64,000 bases of DNA from NCBI GenBank assembly GCA_964605775.1, contig CAZSDU010000002.1:1-64000 (forward strand), given 5' to 3'. The position numbers were made by a program, and so were the translations under genes. Shown in pieces: positions 18,383-27,533 of this stretch. The DNA is from CAZSDU01 sp964605775. Its GTDB lineage: Bacteria; Bacteroidota; Bacteroidia; Bacteroidales; FEN-979. The notes beneath the pieces were generated by a model. It was not told where the DNA came from. It searched no databases and worked only from the letters and a program-made list of their open reading frames with translations. The first letter of the stretch is position 1; each line of letters opens with the position of its first letter.

Positions 18383-19744
18383 ATGAAAATATTTCGTTTG
18401 TTTTGTTTATTTTTTTTCCTTTTTATCCAATATCAGCAAAAAGCAGTTGCTCAGGAGGGCAACCAGCAAATTGTAGATGGCATGGTAGCGATTATCGGTG
18501 GAAATGTCATTCTGGTCTCAGATATTGAGAATCAGTATTTGCAGTTTCGCAGTCAGGGAAATATCATGGGTAGCGCTCCCAAGGTGAAATGTCAGATTCT
18601 GGAAAATCTTTTATTTCAGAAATTAATGCTTCACCAGTCGCAGGTTGACAGTATAAAGGTTACAGATACCCAGGTTGAAGGAGAAATGGACAGGCGGATG
18701 CGTTATTTTATTTCACAGGCCGGATCACCCGAACGCCTCGAAGAACATTTCCAGAAATCTCTTCTTGAGATCAAATCAGAGCTGAGAGATGTCATCAGGG
18801 AACAGATGCTGGTTGAACAGGAACAGCAGAAAATTACCAAAGAAGTAGTCATCACTCCTTCTGAAGTTAAAGCTTTTTTCAGAAAAATCCCCAAGGACAG
18901 TATTCCGCTGATCAATGCTGAGTTTGAGATCGGGGTTTTACTCAAACAACCGTTTATCGGGGATGAGGAAAAACAAATCGTGAAAAACAAACTCATAGGA
19001 TTTAAGGATAGGATAACCAAAGGGGATGATTTTGCCACCCTTGCTGTTCTGTATTCAGAAGACCCGGGATCATCCAAACAGGGTGGGGAACTGGGAATGT
19101 TCAAAAGAGGGGATATGCGCCCTGAATTTGAGGCTGCCGCTTTCAAACTCAAACCAGGTGAGATTTCGGATGTGGTAGAAACGGAGGATGGATTTCATCT
19201 TATTCAAATGGTAGAGCGAAGGGGGGAATACATCAACGTCAGGCATATCTTGCTTCAACCTCAGGTTTCCACATTCAACCTGAATAAAACCAAACTTTTT
19301 CTGGATAGCCTCGCGATTCAGATAAAAGCCAAAAAGCTGGATTTCGATAAGGCCGTCCTCCTTTATTCTGATGATCCCAATAAAAACAGCGGGGGCTTGA
19401 TGATCAATCCGCTTACCGGGAATACCCGGTTTGAAGCCAGCCAACTGGATGCGAAAATTTTCTTTATCGTGGATAAACTGAAGGTCGGGGATATCTCTGC
19501 TCCTGTTTTGTTAAAATCTGAACGGGGAAAACAGGAATACAGGATTTATTATCTGAAGTCACGGAGCAACCCTCATAAAGCCAATCTTGAGGAAGATTAT
19601 GCCAGGATTCAGCAACTTGCACTGGAAAAGAAAAAGATAGAGACCATTGATGAGTGGATTATGCAGAAAACAGCCAGTACCTACATTTCTATCAAGGATG
19701 AATACCTGGATTGCCCGTTCCAACGGAAATGGTTGAAAAAATAA
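18383..19744 (+). CDS. surA: SurA-like periplasmic chaperone/peptidyl-prolyl isomerase
   Basis: A 453-residue SurA homologue: signal peptide about 1-24 (ends KAVAQ), N-terminal chaperone domain with DGMVAIIGGNVILVSDIE, and two parvulin domains at about 180-280 (LYSEDPGSSKQGGELGMFKRG, DGFHLIQMVERR) and 284-385 (INVRHILLQPQ, LYSDDPNKNSGG). It would escort unfolded outer-membrane proteins across the periplasm. Third gene of the folding-factor set. moxR starts 11 bases after it. Confidence 0.9.
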   Translation: MKIFRLFCLFFFLFIQYQQKAVAQEGNQQIVDGMVAIIGGNVILVSDIENQYLQFRSQGNIMGSAPKVKCQILENLLFQKLMLHQSQVDSIKVTDTQVEGEMDRRMRYFISQAGSPERLEEHFQKSLLEIKSELRDVIREQMLVEQEQQKITKEVVITPSEVKAFFRKIPKDSIPLINAEFEIGVLLKQPFIGDEEKQIVKNKLIGFKDRITKGDDFATLAVLYSEDPGSSKQGGELGMFKRGDMRPEFEAAAFKLKPGEISDVVETEDGFHLIQMVERRGEYINVRHILLQPQVSTFNLNKTKLFLDSLAIQIKAKKLDFDKAVLLYSDDPNKNSGGLMINPLTGNTRFEASQLDAKIFFIVDKLKVGDISAPVLLKSERGKQEYRIYYLKSRSNPHKANLEEDYARIQQLALEKKKIETIDEWIMQKTASTYISIKDEYLDCPFQRKWLKK

Positions 19745-19754
19745 AACCTGATTT

Positions 19755-20741
19755 ATGCCTTATCATTCGGATGTAGAAGCAGTCAATGCGCTGGTTGAAA
19801 AATATAAGCTGCTCAAAACAGAAATTGCCAAGGTTATTGTCGGACAGGACGAGGTAATCAAAAATCTCCTGATTTCGATTTTCTGCAAAGGACATTGTCT
19901 GCTTGTCGGTGTGCCTGGTTTGGCTAAGACCCTCATGGTGACTACCTTATCGAAGACACTGGGACTGAGTTATAACCGTATTCAATTTACGCCTGATCTC
20001 ATGCCTTCGGATATCATAGGCACCGAGATTCTCGATGAAAGCCGGAAATTCAGGTTTATCAGGGGGCCGGTTTTTGCAAATATCATACTGGCAGATGAGA
20101 TCAACCGCACACCCCCTAAAACCCAATCTGCTTTACTTGAAGCCATGCAGGAAAAAGCCGTGACGGTGGCGGGGTCGACCTATTCCCTCGAAGAACCTTT
20201 TTTTGTCCTAGCTACCCAGAATCCGATTGAACAGGAAGGAACCTATCCTTTGCCTGAAGCCCAGCTTGACAGGTTTATGTTCAACATCTGGTTGGATTAT
20301 CCCTCTGTTGAAGAGGAAATAAATATTGTTAAAGCAACAACCACCGAAAAATCGGTTACTCCTTCCGTGGTGATAACGGCTGATGAAATCCTGTTTTTCC
20401 AACAGCTGATACGTAAGGTACCCGTTCCTGATAACGTATTTCAGTATGCTGTGAAGCTGGTGGCCAGAACACGGCCTCATACGAAAGCGGCAGATGACTG
20501 GGCCAACGCTTACCTAATCTGGGGTGCTGGGCCAAGGGCCTCACAGTACCTTATCTTAGGCGCCAAATGCCACGCTGTGCTTAACGGAAAATATTCACCG
20601 GATATTGAAGATATCCGGGCTGTGGCCAATTCCGTGCTCCGCCACAGGATTGTCAGAAATTATAAAGCCGAGGCGGAAGGGCTAAAAGTGGAAGAATTGA
20701 TAGAACATTTTTTAAACGGAAGTGGTTTTTTAACATCTTAA
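19755..20741 (+). CDS. MoxR-family AAA+ ATPase
   Basis: A 328-residue AAA+ ATPase with Walker A GVPGLAKT, Walker B/sensor region LADEINRTPPKTQSALLEAM, the ATQNPIEQEGTYPLPEAQLD sensor 1 block and a C-terminal lid (RTRPHTKAADDW). MoxR ATPases act as chaperones, usually with a DUF58/VWA partner encoded next door. No such partner follows here; pstS begins five bases after the stop. The target is therefore not evident from context. Confidence 0.92.
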   Translation: MPYHSDVEAVNALVEKYKLLKTEIAKVIVGQDEVIKNLLISIFCKGHCLLVGVPGLAKTLMVTTLSKTLGLSYNRIQFTPDLMPSDIIGTEILDESRKFRFIRGPVFANIILADEINRTPPKTQSALLEAMQEKAVTVAGSTYSLEEPFFVLATQNPIEQEGTYPLPEAQLDRFMFNIWLDYPSVEEEINIVKATTTEKSVTPSVVITADEILFFQQLIRKVPVPDNVFQYAVKLVARTRPHTKAADDWANAYLIWGAGPRASQYLILGAKCHAVLNGKYSPDIEDIRAVANSVLRHRIVRNYKAEAEGLKVEELIEHFLNGSGFLTS

Positions 20742-20745
20742 CCGC

Positions 20746-21735
20746 ATGAAGCGATCAATATTGTTTACAGTTTCATTATCTTTTATTTTCATTTTCTGTC
20801 TTCTCATGGTGTTTTCTTGCAATCAGGGGGGAGACAGGTCTTCATCCGGTTCCTCCCAGGATACGCTGAAGGGGAAGATCAATATTTCTGGTGCTTTCGC
20901 CTTGTATCCCCTTACGGTACGTTGGGCAGAAGAATTTCAGAAATTACACCCGAGGGTTGTTGTCAATGTTTCTGCGGGGGGAGCAGGGAAAGGCATGGCA
21001 GACGCTTTATCCCATATGGTGGACCTGGGCATGTATTCTAAAGAGGTCAGTCCAGAAGAGCAGGCCAGAGGCGCCTGGTGGATTGCCGTATCAAAAGATG
21101 CGGTGATGCCCACGGTGAATGCGGAGAATCCTGTGCTTAATGTATTAAAGAAACAGGGACTGACAAAACAGAAATTTTACGAGATATTCATTACGGGAAG
21201 TTTGAAGACCTGGGGCCAGGCTGTGGGAAGTAAAGACGCACTGCCCATCCAGGCCTTTACGCGCTCTGATGCATGCGGTGCCGCCGAGATGTGGGCAAAA
21301 TTCCTGAAAGGAAAATCCCAGGATGACATCATGGGATTGGGGCTCAACGGGGACCCCGGTGTGGCAGATGCCGTAAGAAGAAACAAGGAAGGAATCGGCT
21401 ATAATAACCTTAACTTTGTTTATGATGTGCAGACCAGAAAAAAATACCCCGGGCTGGAAGTGATTCCCATTGATCTTAACGATAACGGGACGATTGATGC
21501 GGACGAAGATTTTTACGGAAGCCTTGATGAAGTGATGGAAGCCATTAATACAGGAAAATACCCCTCCCCGCCAGCACGTGATCTTTATATTGTATCGGGA
21601 GGAAAGCCATCAGATCCCCTGGTCATTGCATTCCTTCATTGGGTACTCGAAGACGGGCAAAAATTTGTTCACGAATCAGGATACGTTAATTTAATACCAG
21701 AAAAGATAGAAAACGAAAAGCTAAAATTGAATTAA
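20746..21735 (+). CDS. pstS: Phosphate ABC transporter substrate-binding lipoprotein
   Basis: A 329-residue lipoprotein: hydrophobic N-terminus ending in a lipobox (VFSC, about residue 25), then a PBP-type fold. ISGAFALYPLTVRWAEEF and SAGGAGKGMADAL correspond to the phosphate-binding loops. It would deliver phosphate to PstCA at the inner membrane. It heads pstSCAB, five bases after moxR and 25 before pstC. The sequence is divergent from enterobacterial PstS, so another oxyanion is possible. Confidence 0.85.
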   Translation: MKRSILFTVSLSFIFIFCLLMVFSCNQGGDRSSSGSSQDTLKGKINISGAFALYPLTVRWAEEFQKLHPRVVVNVSAGGAGKGMADALSHMVDLGMYSKEVSPEEQARGAWWIAVSKDAVMPTVNAENPVLNVLKKQGLTKQKFYEIFITGSLKTWGQAVGSKDALPIQAFTRSDACGAAEMWAKFLKGKSQDDIMGLGLNGDPGVADAVRRNKEGIGYNNLNFVYDVQTRKKYPGLEVIPIDLNDNGTIDADEDFYGSLDEVMEAINTGKYPSPPARDLYIVSGGKPSDPLVIAFLHWVLEDGQKFVHESGYVNLIPEKIENEKLKLN

Positions 21736-21760
21736 CCCGCTTATAAAATACGTGTGATGA

Positions 21761-22651
21761 ATGTACATTCTTAACCGTAAGCAAAGGCATTATGTAAATT
21801 ATTCCTGGATGCTTGTCAGCCTGATGCTGGTCGCTCTCCTGCCTTTTTTATTGTTCCTGGGTCTCTACCTTAAATCTTTCCTGCTTTTACATGATTATTC
21901 CTTATTCGACCTGATCTTTTCCAAAGAATGGAGGCCGTCAAGCGGGAAATTTGGTTTTTACTCTTTTATTGTTGGATCCATCTGGGTAACCCTGCTGGCT
22001 ATGTTGATCACCGCACCGGTTTGTCTGCTCTCAGCAATTTATGTTACCCAATATACGAAAAAGTATTTTTTACGGCTTATGCACCCCGCGATTGATATCC
22101 TGGCAGGGATTCCTTCCGTGGTTTATGGCTTGTGGGGGATTCTGGTCATTGTGCCTTTTATTTCACGCTATCTGGGTCCCCTTTTCAATGTTCATACGAT
22201 GGGGTACAGTATCCTTGCTGCTGCTTTTGTGCTTTCCATCATGATCATCCCCTTTATCCTGAATATCCTGATCGAAATATTCCGGTCCATACCCACAGAA
22301 CTCAAGGAAGCATCACTTGCTCTGGGCGCCAGCGAATGGAAAACGATCAAGTTTGTGTTAATGAAAAAAGCTTTACCAGGCATCATTGCCGCTTTTGGAT
22401 TTGGCCTGGCCCGTGCTTTCGGAGAGACCATGGCCGTGCTGATGGTGGTCGGCAATGTGATCCGTTTGCCCAAAAGCGTCTTTGACCCCGGTTATACACT
22501 TCCGGCACTGATTGCAAACAATTACGGGGAAATGATGTCGATTCCCAGGTATGATTCAGCCCTGATGTTCGCTGCTCTATTGCTTTTAGGAGTGTCACTG
22601 TTCTTTAACCTGATCATGCATTTTTTTATATCACGATATAATAAGTTTTAA
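21761..22651 (+). CDS. pstC: Phosphate ABC transporter permease PstC
   Basis: A 296-residue inner-membrane protein with about six membrane helices. The ABC permease EAA loop (KEASLALGASEWKTIKFV) lies near residue 185, and the PstC-like GIPSVVYGLWG near 120. Pairs with PstA to form the translocation pore. The gene ends two bases before the pstA start. Confidence 0.93.
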   Translation: MYILNRKQRHYVNYSWMLVSLMLVALLPFLLFLGLYLKSFLLLHDYSLFDLIFSKEWRPSSGKFGFYSFIVGSIWVTLLAMLITAPVCLLSAIYVTQYTKKYFLRLMHPAIDILAGIPSVVYGLWGILVIVPFISRYLGPLFNVHTMGYSILAAAFVLSIMIIPFILNILIEIFRSIPTELKEASLALGASEWKTIKFVLMKKALPGIIAAFGFGLARAFGETMAVLMVVGNVIRLPKSVFDPGYTLPALIANNYGEMMSIPRYDSALMFAALLLLGVSLFFNLIMHFFISRYNKF

Positions 22652-22652
22652 C

Positions 22653-23510
22653 TTGAAATTGCTAGAAAAAACAGAAGAGAAATTTTTTAAGGTACTGATG
22701 ATCATTTCTACCTATTTTATCCTGATCATCCTGGCCATTATCATTTACAGTATTTTTGAAAAAGGAGTGAAAAGCCTGTCCTGGGAAATGATTTCCCAGA
22801 CGCCAAAGGGAGGATATTATTACGGTAAGGGAGGAGGGATACTCAATGCCATACTGGGTTCACTGACCCTGGCATTCGGGGCTAGCCTGCTTGCCTTTGT
22901 CATAGGATTACCGGTAGCTTTGTATATCAATGTTTTTTTGGTAAGACGAAAAAGACTGGTTTATATTATCCGCTTTATGCTCGACCTTATCTGGGGGATT
23001 CCGTCCATTGTTTATGGCGCTTTCGGATTTTCCATGATGATTTTTTTTGGTTTACAGACTTCCCTCCTGGCCGGAACCATAACCGTTACTTTGTTCATCC
23101 TGCCTATCATGATTCGATCCATGGATGAAATTCTCCGCACAGTGCCTAACGGGATTTCTGAAGCCTCTTATTCGCTGGGTTCAAATCAGTCGGAGACCGC
23201 CTTTAAAATTTTCACCCGACAGTCGGTATCAGGAATTATCACCGCGATATTGCTTTCTTTCGGCAGAGCTATCGGGGATGCAGCCTCGGTATTGTTCACC
23301 GCCGGTTATACCGATAACCTGCCCAATTCTCTACTTGAACCTGTCGCCACTTTACCACTGTCTATTTTTTTCCAGTTGAGTTCTCCCGTTGAGGAAGTCC
23401 AGAACAGGGCTTATGCCTCAGCCCTCGTGCTGACCTTGATCATATTGCTCGTCAGCCTTTTTTCAAGAGGACTCGGAAAACGTTACCATAAAACAAAAAT
23501 TAACTTCTGA
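22653..23510 (+). CDS. pstA: Phosphate ABC transporter permease PstA
   Basis: A 285-residue inner-membrane permease with about six helices, IWGIPSIVYGAFGF near 113, and the EAA loop SEASYSLGSNQSETAFKI near 170. The start is TTG at 22653, one base after the pstC stop; the next ATG lies 15 codons in, inside the first membrane helix. pstB follows after six bases. Confidence 0.92.
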   Translation: MKLLEKTEEKFFKVLMIISTYFILIILAIIIYSIFEKGVKSLSWEMISQTPKGGYYYGKGGGILNAILGSLTLAFGASLLAFVIGLPVALYINVFLVRRKRLVYIIRFMLDLIWGIPSIVYGAFGFSMMIFFGLQTSLLAGTITVTLFILPIMIRSMDEILRTVPNGISEASYSLGSNQSETAFKIFTRQSVSGIITAILLSFGRAIGDAASVLFTAGYTDNLPNSLLEPVATLPLSIFFQLSSPVEEVQNRAYASALVLTLIILLVSLFSRGLGKRYHKTKINF

Positions 23511-23516
23511 TTCAGG

Positions 23517-24278
23517 ATGGACAACAAAACGATAATACAGATCAGCAATCTTAACGTTACAGCCGGAAAAGTGCAGATCCTGAAAGATATCCATATCGGG
23601 ATTCCACGGAATAAAATAACCGTTATCCTTGGTCCTTCCGGTTGCGGCAAGACGACCTTGCTGAAATGTCTTAACCGTCTCACTGATCTTTACCCTGAGT
23701 TACATGTTTCCGGAAGTGTCATGATAAATGATCAGAATATCCTTGATGCCGGGGCCGATATCTATCAATTGCGCCAACATATGGGTTTGCTTTCACAACG
23801 ACCTTACCCCTTGCCCATGACCATCTACAATAATATCGCCTATGCCTTGAAGCTCAGGGGGATTCATAAGCGCCGTGAGCTGCATAAGCTGGTCATCGAT
23901 TACCTCAAGCAGGCCAATTTGTATGAGGAAGTCCGGAACCGCTTACATGAACCTGCTTCCCGTTTGTCGATCGGGCAACAGCAACGTCTTTGTCTGGCCC
24001 GCGGACTGGCCGTTGCTCCTGAAATAATTCTCGCCGACGAACCGACATCTGCCCTGGACCCGATCTCAAGCCAGTACATCAATGAAAAATTTATGGAACT
24101 GAAAAACGATTATACCATCGTAATGGTCACTCATATCCTCCGGCAGGCAAAAAGAATCGCTGATTATATCGTATTCATGTACCTTGGGGAAGTGATAGAA
24201 CAGGGAGAGGCCAGAGAAGTCTTTGAAAATCCAAAGATGGAGAAAACCAGAAACTATTTCGCTGGTACTTTTAATTAA
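23517..24278 (+). CDS. pstB: Phosphate ABC transporter ATP-binding protein
   Basis: A 253-residue ABC ATPase with Walker A GPSGCGKTTLL, the QRPYPLPMTIYNNIAYAL Q-loop region typical of PstB, signature LSIGQQQRLCLARGLA, Walker B ILADEPTSALD and the switch His in VTHILRQA. Powers PstSCA uptake. The usual phoU does not follow: the stop overlaps the convergent radical SAM gene by four bases. Confidence 0.94.
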   Translation: MDNKTIIQISNLNVTAGKVQILKDIHIGIPRNKITVILGPSGCGKTTLLKCLNRLTDLYPELHVSGSVMINDQNILDAGADIYQLRQHMGLLSQRPYPLPMTIYNNIAYALKLRGIHKRRELHKLVIDYLKQANLYEEVRNRLHEPASRLSIGQQQRLCLARGLAVAPEIILADEPTSALDPISSQYINEKFMELKNDYTIVMVTHILRQAKRIADYIVFMYLGEVIEQGEAREVFENPKMEKTRNYFAGTFN

Positions 24279-25234
24279 ACCAGGTAAGGATAATATTTTC
24301 CCTGCCAGGTATCCTGTCTTTCCATTTCCTTTTCGATCAGTCCTAGAACGGCATCATAACGGATCAGTTTCCAGTCGCTATGGTGTAGAAGTTGTGGAGG
24401 AACTTCTCCCGAGAACCGCTCGATCACGATATAAGGATTTAAGCGTTCAGTAAATGCCACGATAAACCTGATATATTCTTCCAGGCTGAACACATGAAAA
24501 TTCCCGGGATTAGACAGATATTCATTTTCTATCTTTGTCCCCCTGACGATCTGAAGTTGATGGAACTTGATGCTGTCGATGGGTAAAGAAGAAATGATCT
24601 CTGCTTCATTCATCATATTGGCCAGACTTTCGCCCGGAAGTCCGAAGATAAAATGCGCCCCGGTACGAATTCCGTGATCTTTTGTTTTTTTAAGAATTTC
24701 ACGGGAGAACGCAAAATCATGTCCCCGGTTGATGTGTTCAAGAGAATCGTCGAAACAGGACTCAATGCCATATTCGATCTGGATATAGGTTTTTTCCGAC
24801 AGCTTTCTCAGGTAATCAAGTTTTTCTTCATCGATACAATCAGGCCGTGTCCCAATCACCAGTCCGGCTACATTTGGATAGGAGAGGGCTTCTTCATACA
24901 AACGAATCAGATCACTCAAGGGCGCATAAGTGTTGCTGTAAGGCTGGAAGTAAACCAGGAATTTATCAGCCCGCCTGTACCTCACCGCATGAAACGCTAT
25001 CCCTTTGGATATCTGTTCATGCAACGGCTCTTTGGGGTTGCAGTAAGAAGGGTTGAAGGCATCGTTATTGCAATAGGTACAACCCCCTCTGCCTTTGGAT
25101 CCATCCCGGTTCGGACAGGTAAATCCGGCATCTACTACAACTTTCTGTATCCTTCCCCCAAAGGTTTTACGGATATACTCGGTATAGGAATTGAACCTTC
25201 TGCCATGCCCCCATAAATATTGTTCGCTGTTCAA
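24275..25234 (-). CDS. Radical SAM protein of the YhcC/TIGR01212 family
   Basis: A 319-residue radical SAM enzyme. The [4Fe-4S] cysteines are C40, C52 and C55 in TCPNRDGSKGRGGCTYCNN, the spaced form seen in the TIGR01212 family rather than plain CX3CX2C. GLVIGTRPDCIDEE and GIESCFDDSLEHINRGHD are also characteristic. The reaction is not established for the family. The start is TTG at 25234: an in-frame TGA lies four bases upstream and no ATG occurs before the Cys motif. Confidence 0.9.
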   Translation of the reverse strand: MNSEQYLWGHGRRFNSYTEYIRKTFGGRIQKVVVDAGFTCPNRDGSKGRGGCTYCNNDAFNPSYCNPKEPLHEQISKGIAFHAVRYRRADKFLVYFQPYSNTYAPLSDLIRLYEEALSYPNVAGLVIGTRPDCIDEEKLDYLRKLSEKTYIQIEYGIESCFDDSLEHINRGHDFAFSREILKKTKDHGIRTGAHFIFGLPGESLANMMNEAEIISSLPIDSIKFHQLQIVRGTKIENEYLSNPGNFHVFSLEEYIRFIVAFTERLNPYIVIERFSGEVPPQLLHHSDWKLIRYDAVLGLIEKEMERQDTWQGKYYPYLV

Positions 25235-25265
25235 TGTTCAATCATCCCTGTTCAAGTTCCGTATT

Positions 25266-26912
25266 CTATTTCGTTGCCGCTTCCAATCGTTTCATAATTG
25301 AGAAAATGAAAGCAGCGGCAAGGAGACAGCATACAACAAAAATCAGCCAGGCTTGCCAGAGCTGAAGCCTTGAATAAGCTATTGTACCGACAAACAGAAG
25401 TGAGTTGCCCACTGCTGTTGCAGCCAGCCATCCGCCCTGCATCAGTCCCTGGAAACGAGGTGGGGCCACCTTTGAAACAAAGGAAATTCCCATCGGGCTA
25501 AGGAAAAGTTCAGCAAAGGTAAGCACTATGTAGGTACTGATCAGCCAGTAGGGAGAAACCCTGTCGGGGGCAGGATCACCATGAAGTTCTGCGGGTGATA
25601 CTAACCCGAAGGAGGTAAGCATGATCAGCGTAAAGCCGGTAGCGGCAAGGATCATCCCTATCCCTATTTTTCTCGGTGTGGATGGCTCAATATCACGTTT
25701 ACGTAAAAAGGCAAATAATCCGACGACAACAGGGGTAAGGAATACAATCATGATGGGATTGAATTGCTGGAAAATCTCTGGTTCAATGGTGTTTTCAAGT
25801 GTAAAAGTAGAGTAAAAATAATACAGCAGTCCTCCACCTGCCAGTAAGAGCGCAGCGCCGAATACCCTGGTCAGCGCTTTGACTTCTTTTTTGATGAGCA
25901 TCATGACCCCAAAAATGGCCCCGATGAGTGAAAGGAAGGCAGGAAGATAGAAAAAGATATACGTCAGAGGCCCAACCTGCTTATCGGTATAATCACGTGC
26001 AAAGAGGGTGAGGGTTAAACCATTTTGATGGAATGACATCCAGAAGAAGATCACCACGATGAAGACGAGTCCGAGTGCAATGAGTCGTTTTTTCTCTTCT
26101 ACCCAGGGCATTTGTATGATGGACGCATCTTTTTTCACCATTTCCTTACGGTCAGGTAGATGGGATTTGAAGATCATATAAATGATCAAAGAGATGACCA
26201 TGGCCAGGGCAGCTACACCGAAGGCATAATTGTACCCGGTAGAGAACACCTGGACGTAATCCTGTGCGAAACTCGTCAGATTTTCAACCGGAATCCCGGA
26301 AGTAGTGGCTTTGTTGGCTAACTCCTGAAGCTTGGAGGTGTCCGCCAGACTGCCATTCACCATCCTGTGGCATAGGGCGGGGAGATCTGGGTCATAGTTG
26401 AACCCATGAGAATGAAGCCACCAGCTCCGTACCCCACGGGCAGCGCTGGGCGCAAAGAAAGCACCGATGTTGATCCCCATGTAGAATACGCTGTATGCTG
26501 AATCCCTGAGCTTGGAATATTTTTCATTGTCGTACATCTGTCCAACCAAAGCCTGGAGATTTCCTTTGAAAAGACCATTTCCAAAGGCAATGGTGAATAA
26601 TCCGAGCAGGGTGAATGGTAAACCCATTCCCGGTATGGCCATGAGCAGATAGCCAAGGAACATGACTAACTGACCGATCATGATGGTTCCCTTGTAATTC
26701 TGGGAACGGTCGGCGATGAACCCTCCAAGTAAAGCCAGCGCGTATATCGAAAAATAAAATATACTGTAAATATAACCGGCATTCTCCGTGGAGAGATTAA
26801 ACTTAGCCTGTAAAAACAGCACCAGTATGGCCATCATGGTGTAGAAACCGAAACGTTCCCCCATATTGGCAAAGAAAGCGACAAAGAGTCCTTTGGGATG
26901 TCCTTTAAACAT
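25266..26912 (-). CDS. POT-family peptide transporter (MFS)
   Basis: A 548-residue inner-membrane transporter with 12-14 helices, taking up di- or tripeptides with protons. The N-terminal block reads NMGERFGFYTMMAILVLFL, so the first Glu of the canonical ExxERFxYY motif is Asn. FKGNLQALVGQMY and FYMGINIGAFFAP are also family-typical. An insert of about 60 residues (roughly 175-235) separates two central helices and looks extracytoplasmic. It has a single-gene promoter, divergent from the sigma-factor operon. Substrate range is uncertain because of the motif change. Confidence 0.9.
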   Translation of the reverse strand: MFKGHPKGLFVAFFANMGERFGFYTMMAILVLFLQAKFNLSTENAGYIYSIFYFSIYALALLGGFIADRSQNYKGTIMIGQLVMFLGYLLMAIPGMGLPFTLLGLFTIAFGNGLFKGNLQALVGQMYDNEKYSKLRDSAYSVFYMGINIGAFFAPSAARGVRSWWLHSHGFNYDPDLPALCHRMVNGSLADTSKLQELANKATTSGIPVENLTSFAQDYVQVFSTGYNYAFGVAALAMVISLIIYMIFKSHLPDRKEMVKKDASIIQMPWVEEKKRLIALGLVFIVVIFFWMSFHQNGLTLTLFARDYTDKQVGPLTYIFFYLPAFLSLIGAIFGVMMLIKKEVKALTRVFGAALLLAGGGLLYYFYSTFTLENTIEPEIFQQFNPIMIVFLTPVVVGLFAFLRKRDIEPSTPRKIGIGMILAATGFTLIMLTSFGLVSPAELHGDPAPDRVSPYWLISTYIVLTFAELFLSPMGISFVSKVAPPRFQGLMQGGWLAATAVGNSLLFVGTIAYSRLQLWQAWLIFVVCCLLAAAFIFSIMKRLEAATK

Positions 26913-26962
26913 GATTTTTGTTTATTGGTGAATACTAATTGGATTTTTAAAGTCGTAAATTG

Positions 26963-26970
26963 CAAAAATA
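26963..26970 (-). promoter_or_regulatory. POT transporter promoter -7 element (TATTTTTG)
   Basis: Plus strand CAAAAATA, an exact TAnnTTTG on the minus strand, about 50 bases before the transporter ATG. Confidence 0.55.
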
Positions 26971-26972
26971 GA

Positions 26973-26980
26973 GAAATTTG
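26973..26980 (+). promoter_or_regulatory. Possible -7 element GAAATTTG for the sigma operon
   Basis: One mismatch to TAnnTTTG, 38 bases before the chosen ATG at 27018. It is back to back with the transporter promoter, only two bases apart, so the two may interfere. Confidence 0.35.
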
Positions 26981-27017
26981 TGTAATAAAAAAGCGGGCTT
27001 ATCGTCTTATCCCCAGT

Positions 27018-27533
27018 ATGGATCTTCTCGACTTTCAAAAACAGGTATATCCTTTACGTGACAAGCTTTTCAGGTTTGCAAAAAGATTACTGGAAAATAC
27101 AGAAGAAGCTGAAGATGCCGTTCAGGAAGTTTTTATCAAATTATGGAATAAAAGAAAAACCCTGGATGAATACCGGAGTTTGGAAGCCCTGGCCATGGTG
27201 ACTACCAGAAATTTTTGTCTGGATAAAATAAAAGTCCGCAGATTTCCGGTGGAGAGAATGGATGACCATCGTCAGTTTCTTGAAAGCCTCCCGGGAAAAT
27301 CCAGCGCCGACTATTCTGACCTGGTATTTGGCATCCATCAGGCCATGAAATCCCTGCCCGAACAGCAAAAGATGGTCATACACCTGAGGGATGTGGAGGG
27401 ATATGAACTAAGTGAAATTGCCGGAATGCTCGAGATGAATGAAAATGCAGTTCGCGTCAACCTTTCAAGGGCAAGAAAAAGAATCAGGGAACTAATGATC
27501 AATACCAAGATCTATGAATATCAAAGAAATTGA
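27018..27533 (+). CDS. ECF-type RNA polymerase sigma factor
   Basis: A 171-residue sigma-70 family factor containing only regions 2 and 4. Region 2: LLENTEEAEDAVQEVFIKLWNKR. Region 4: QQKMVIHLRDVEGYELSEIA followed by the helix-turn-helix MNENAVRVNLSRARKRIREL. The open frame runs upstream to 26898, but that part is unrelated sequence and covers the promoter region, so ATG 27018 (MDLLDFQKQV) is chosen. It overlaps the next gene by 20 bases, the usual arrangement for a sigma factor and its anti-sigma. Confidence 0.93.
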   Translation: MDLLDFQKQVYPLRDKLFRFAKRLLENTEEAEDAVQEVFIKLWNKRKTLDEYRSLEALAMVTTRNFCLDKIKVRRFPVERMDDHRQFLESLPGKSSADYSDLVFGIHQAMKSLPEQQKMVIHLRDVEGYELSEIAGMLEMNENAVRVNLSRARKRIRELMINTKIYEYQRN

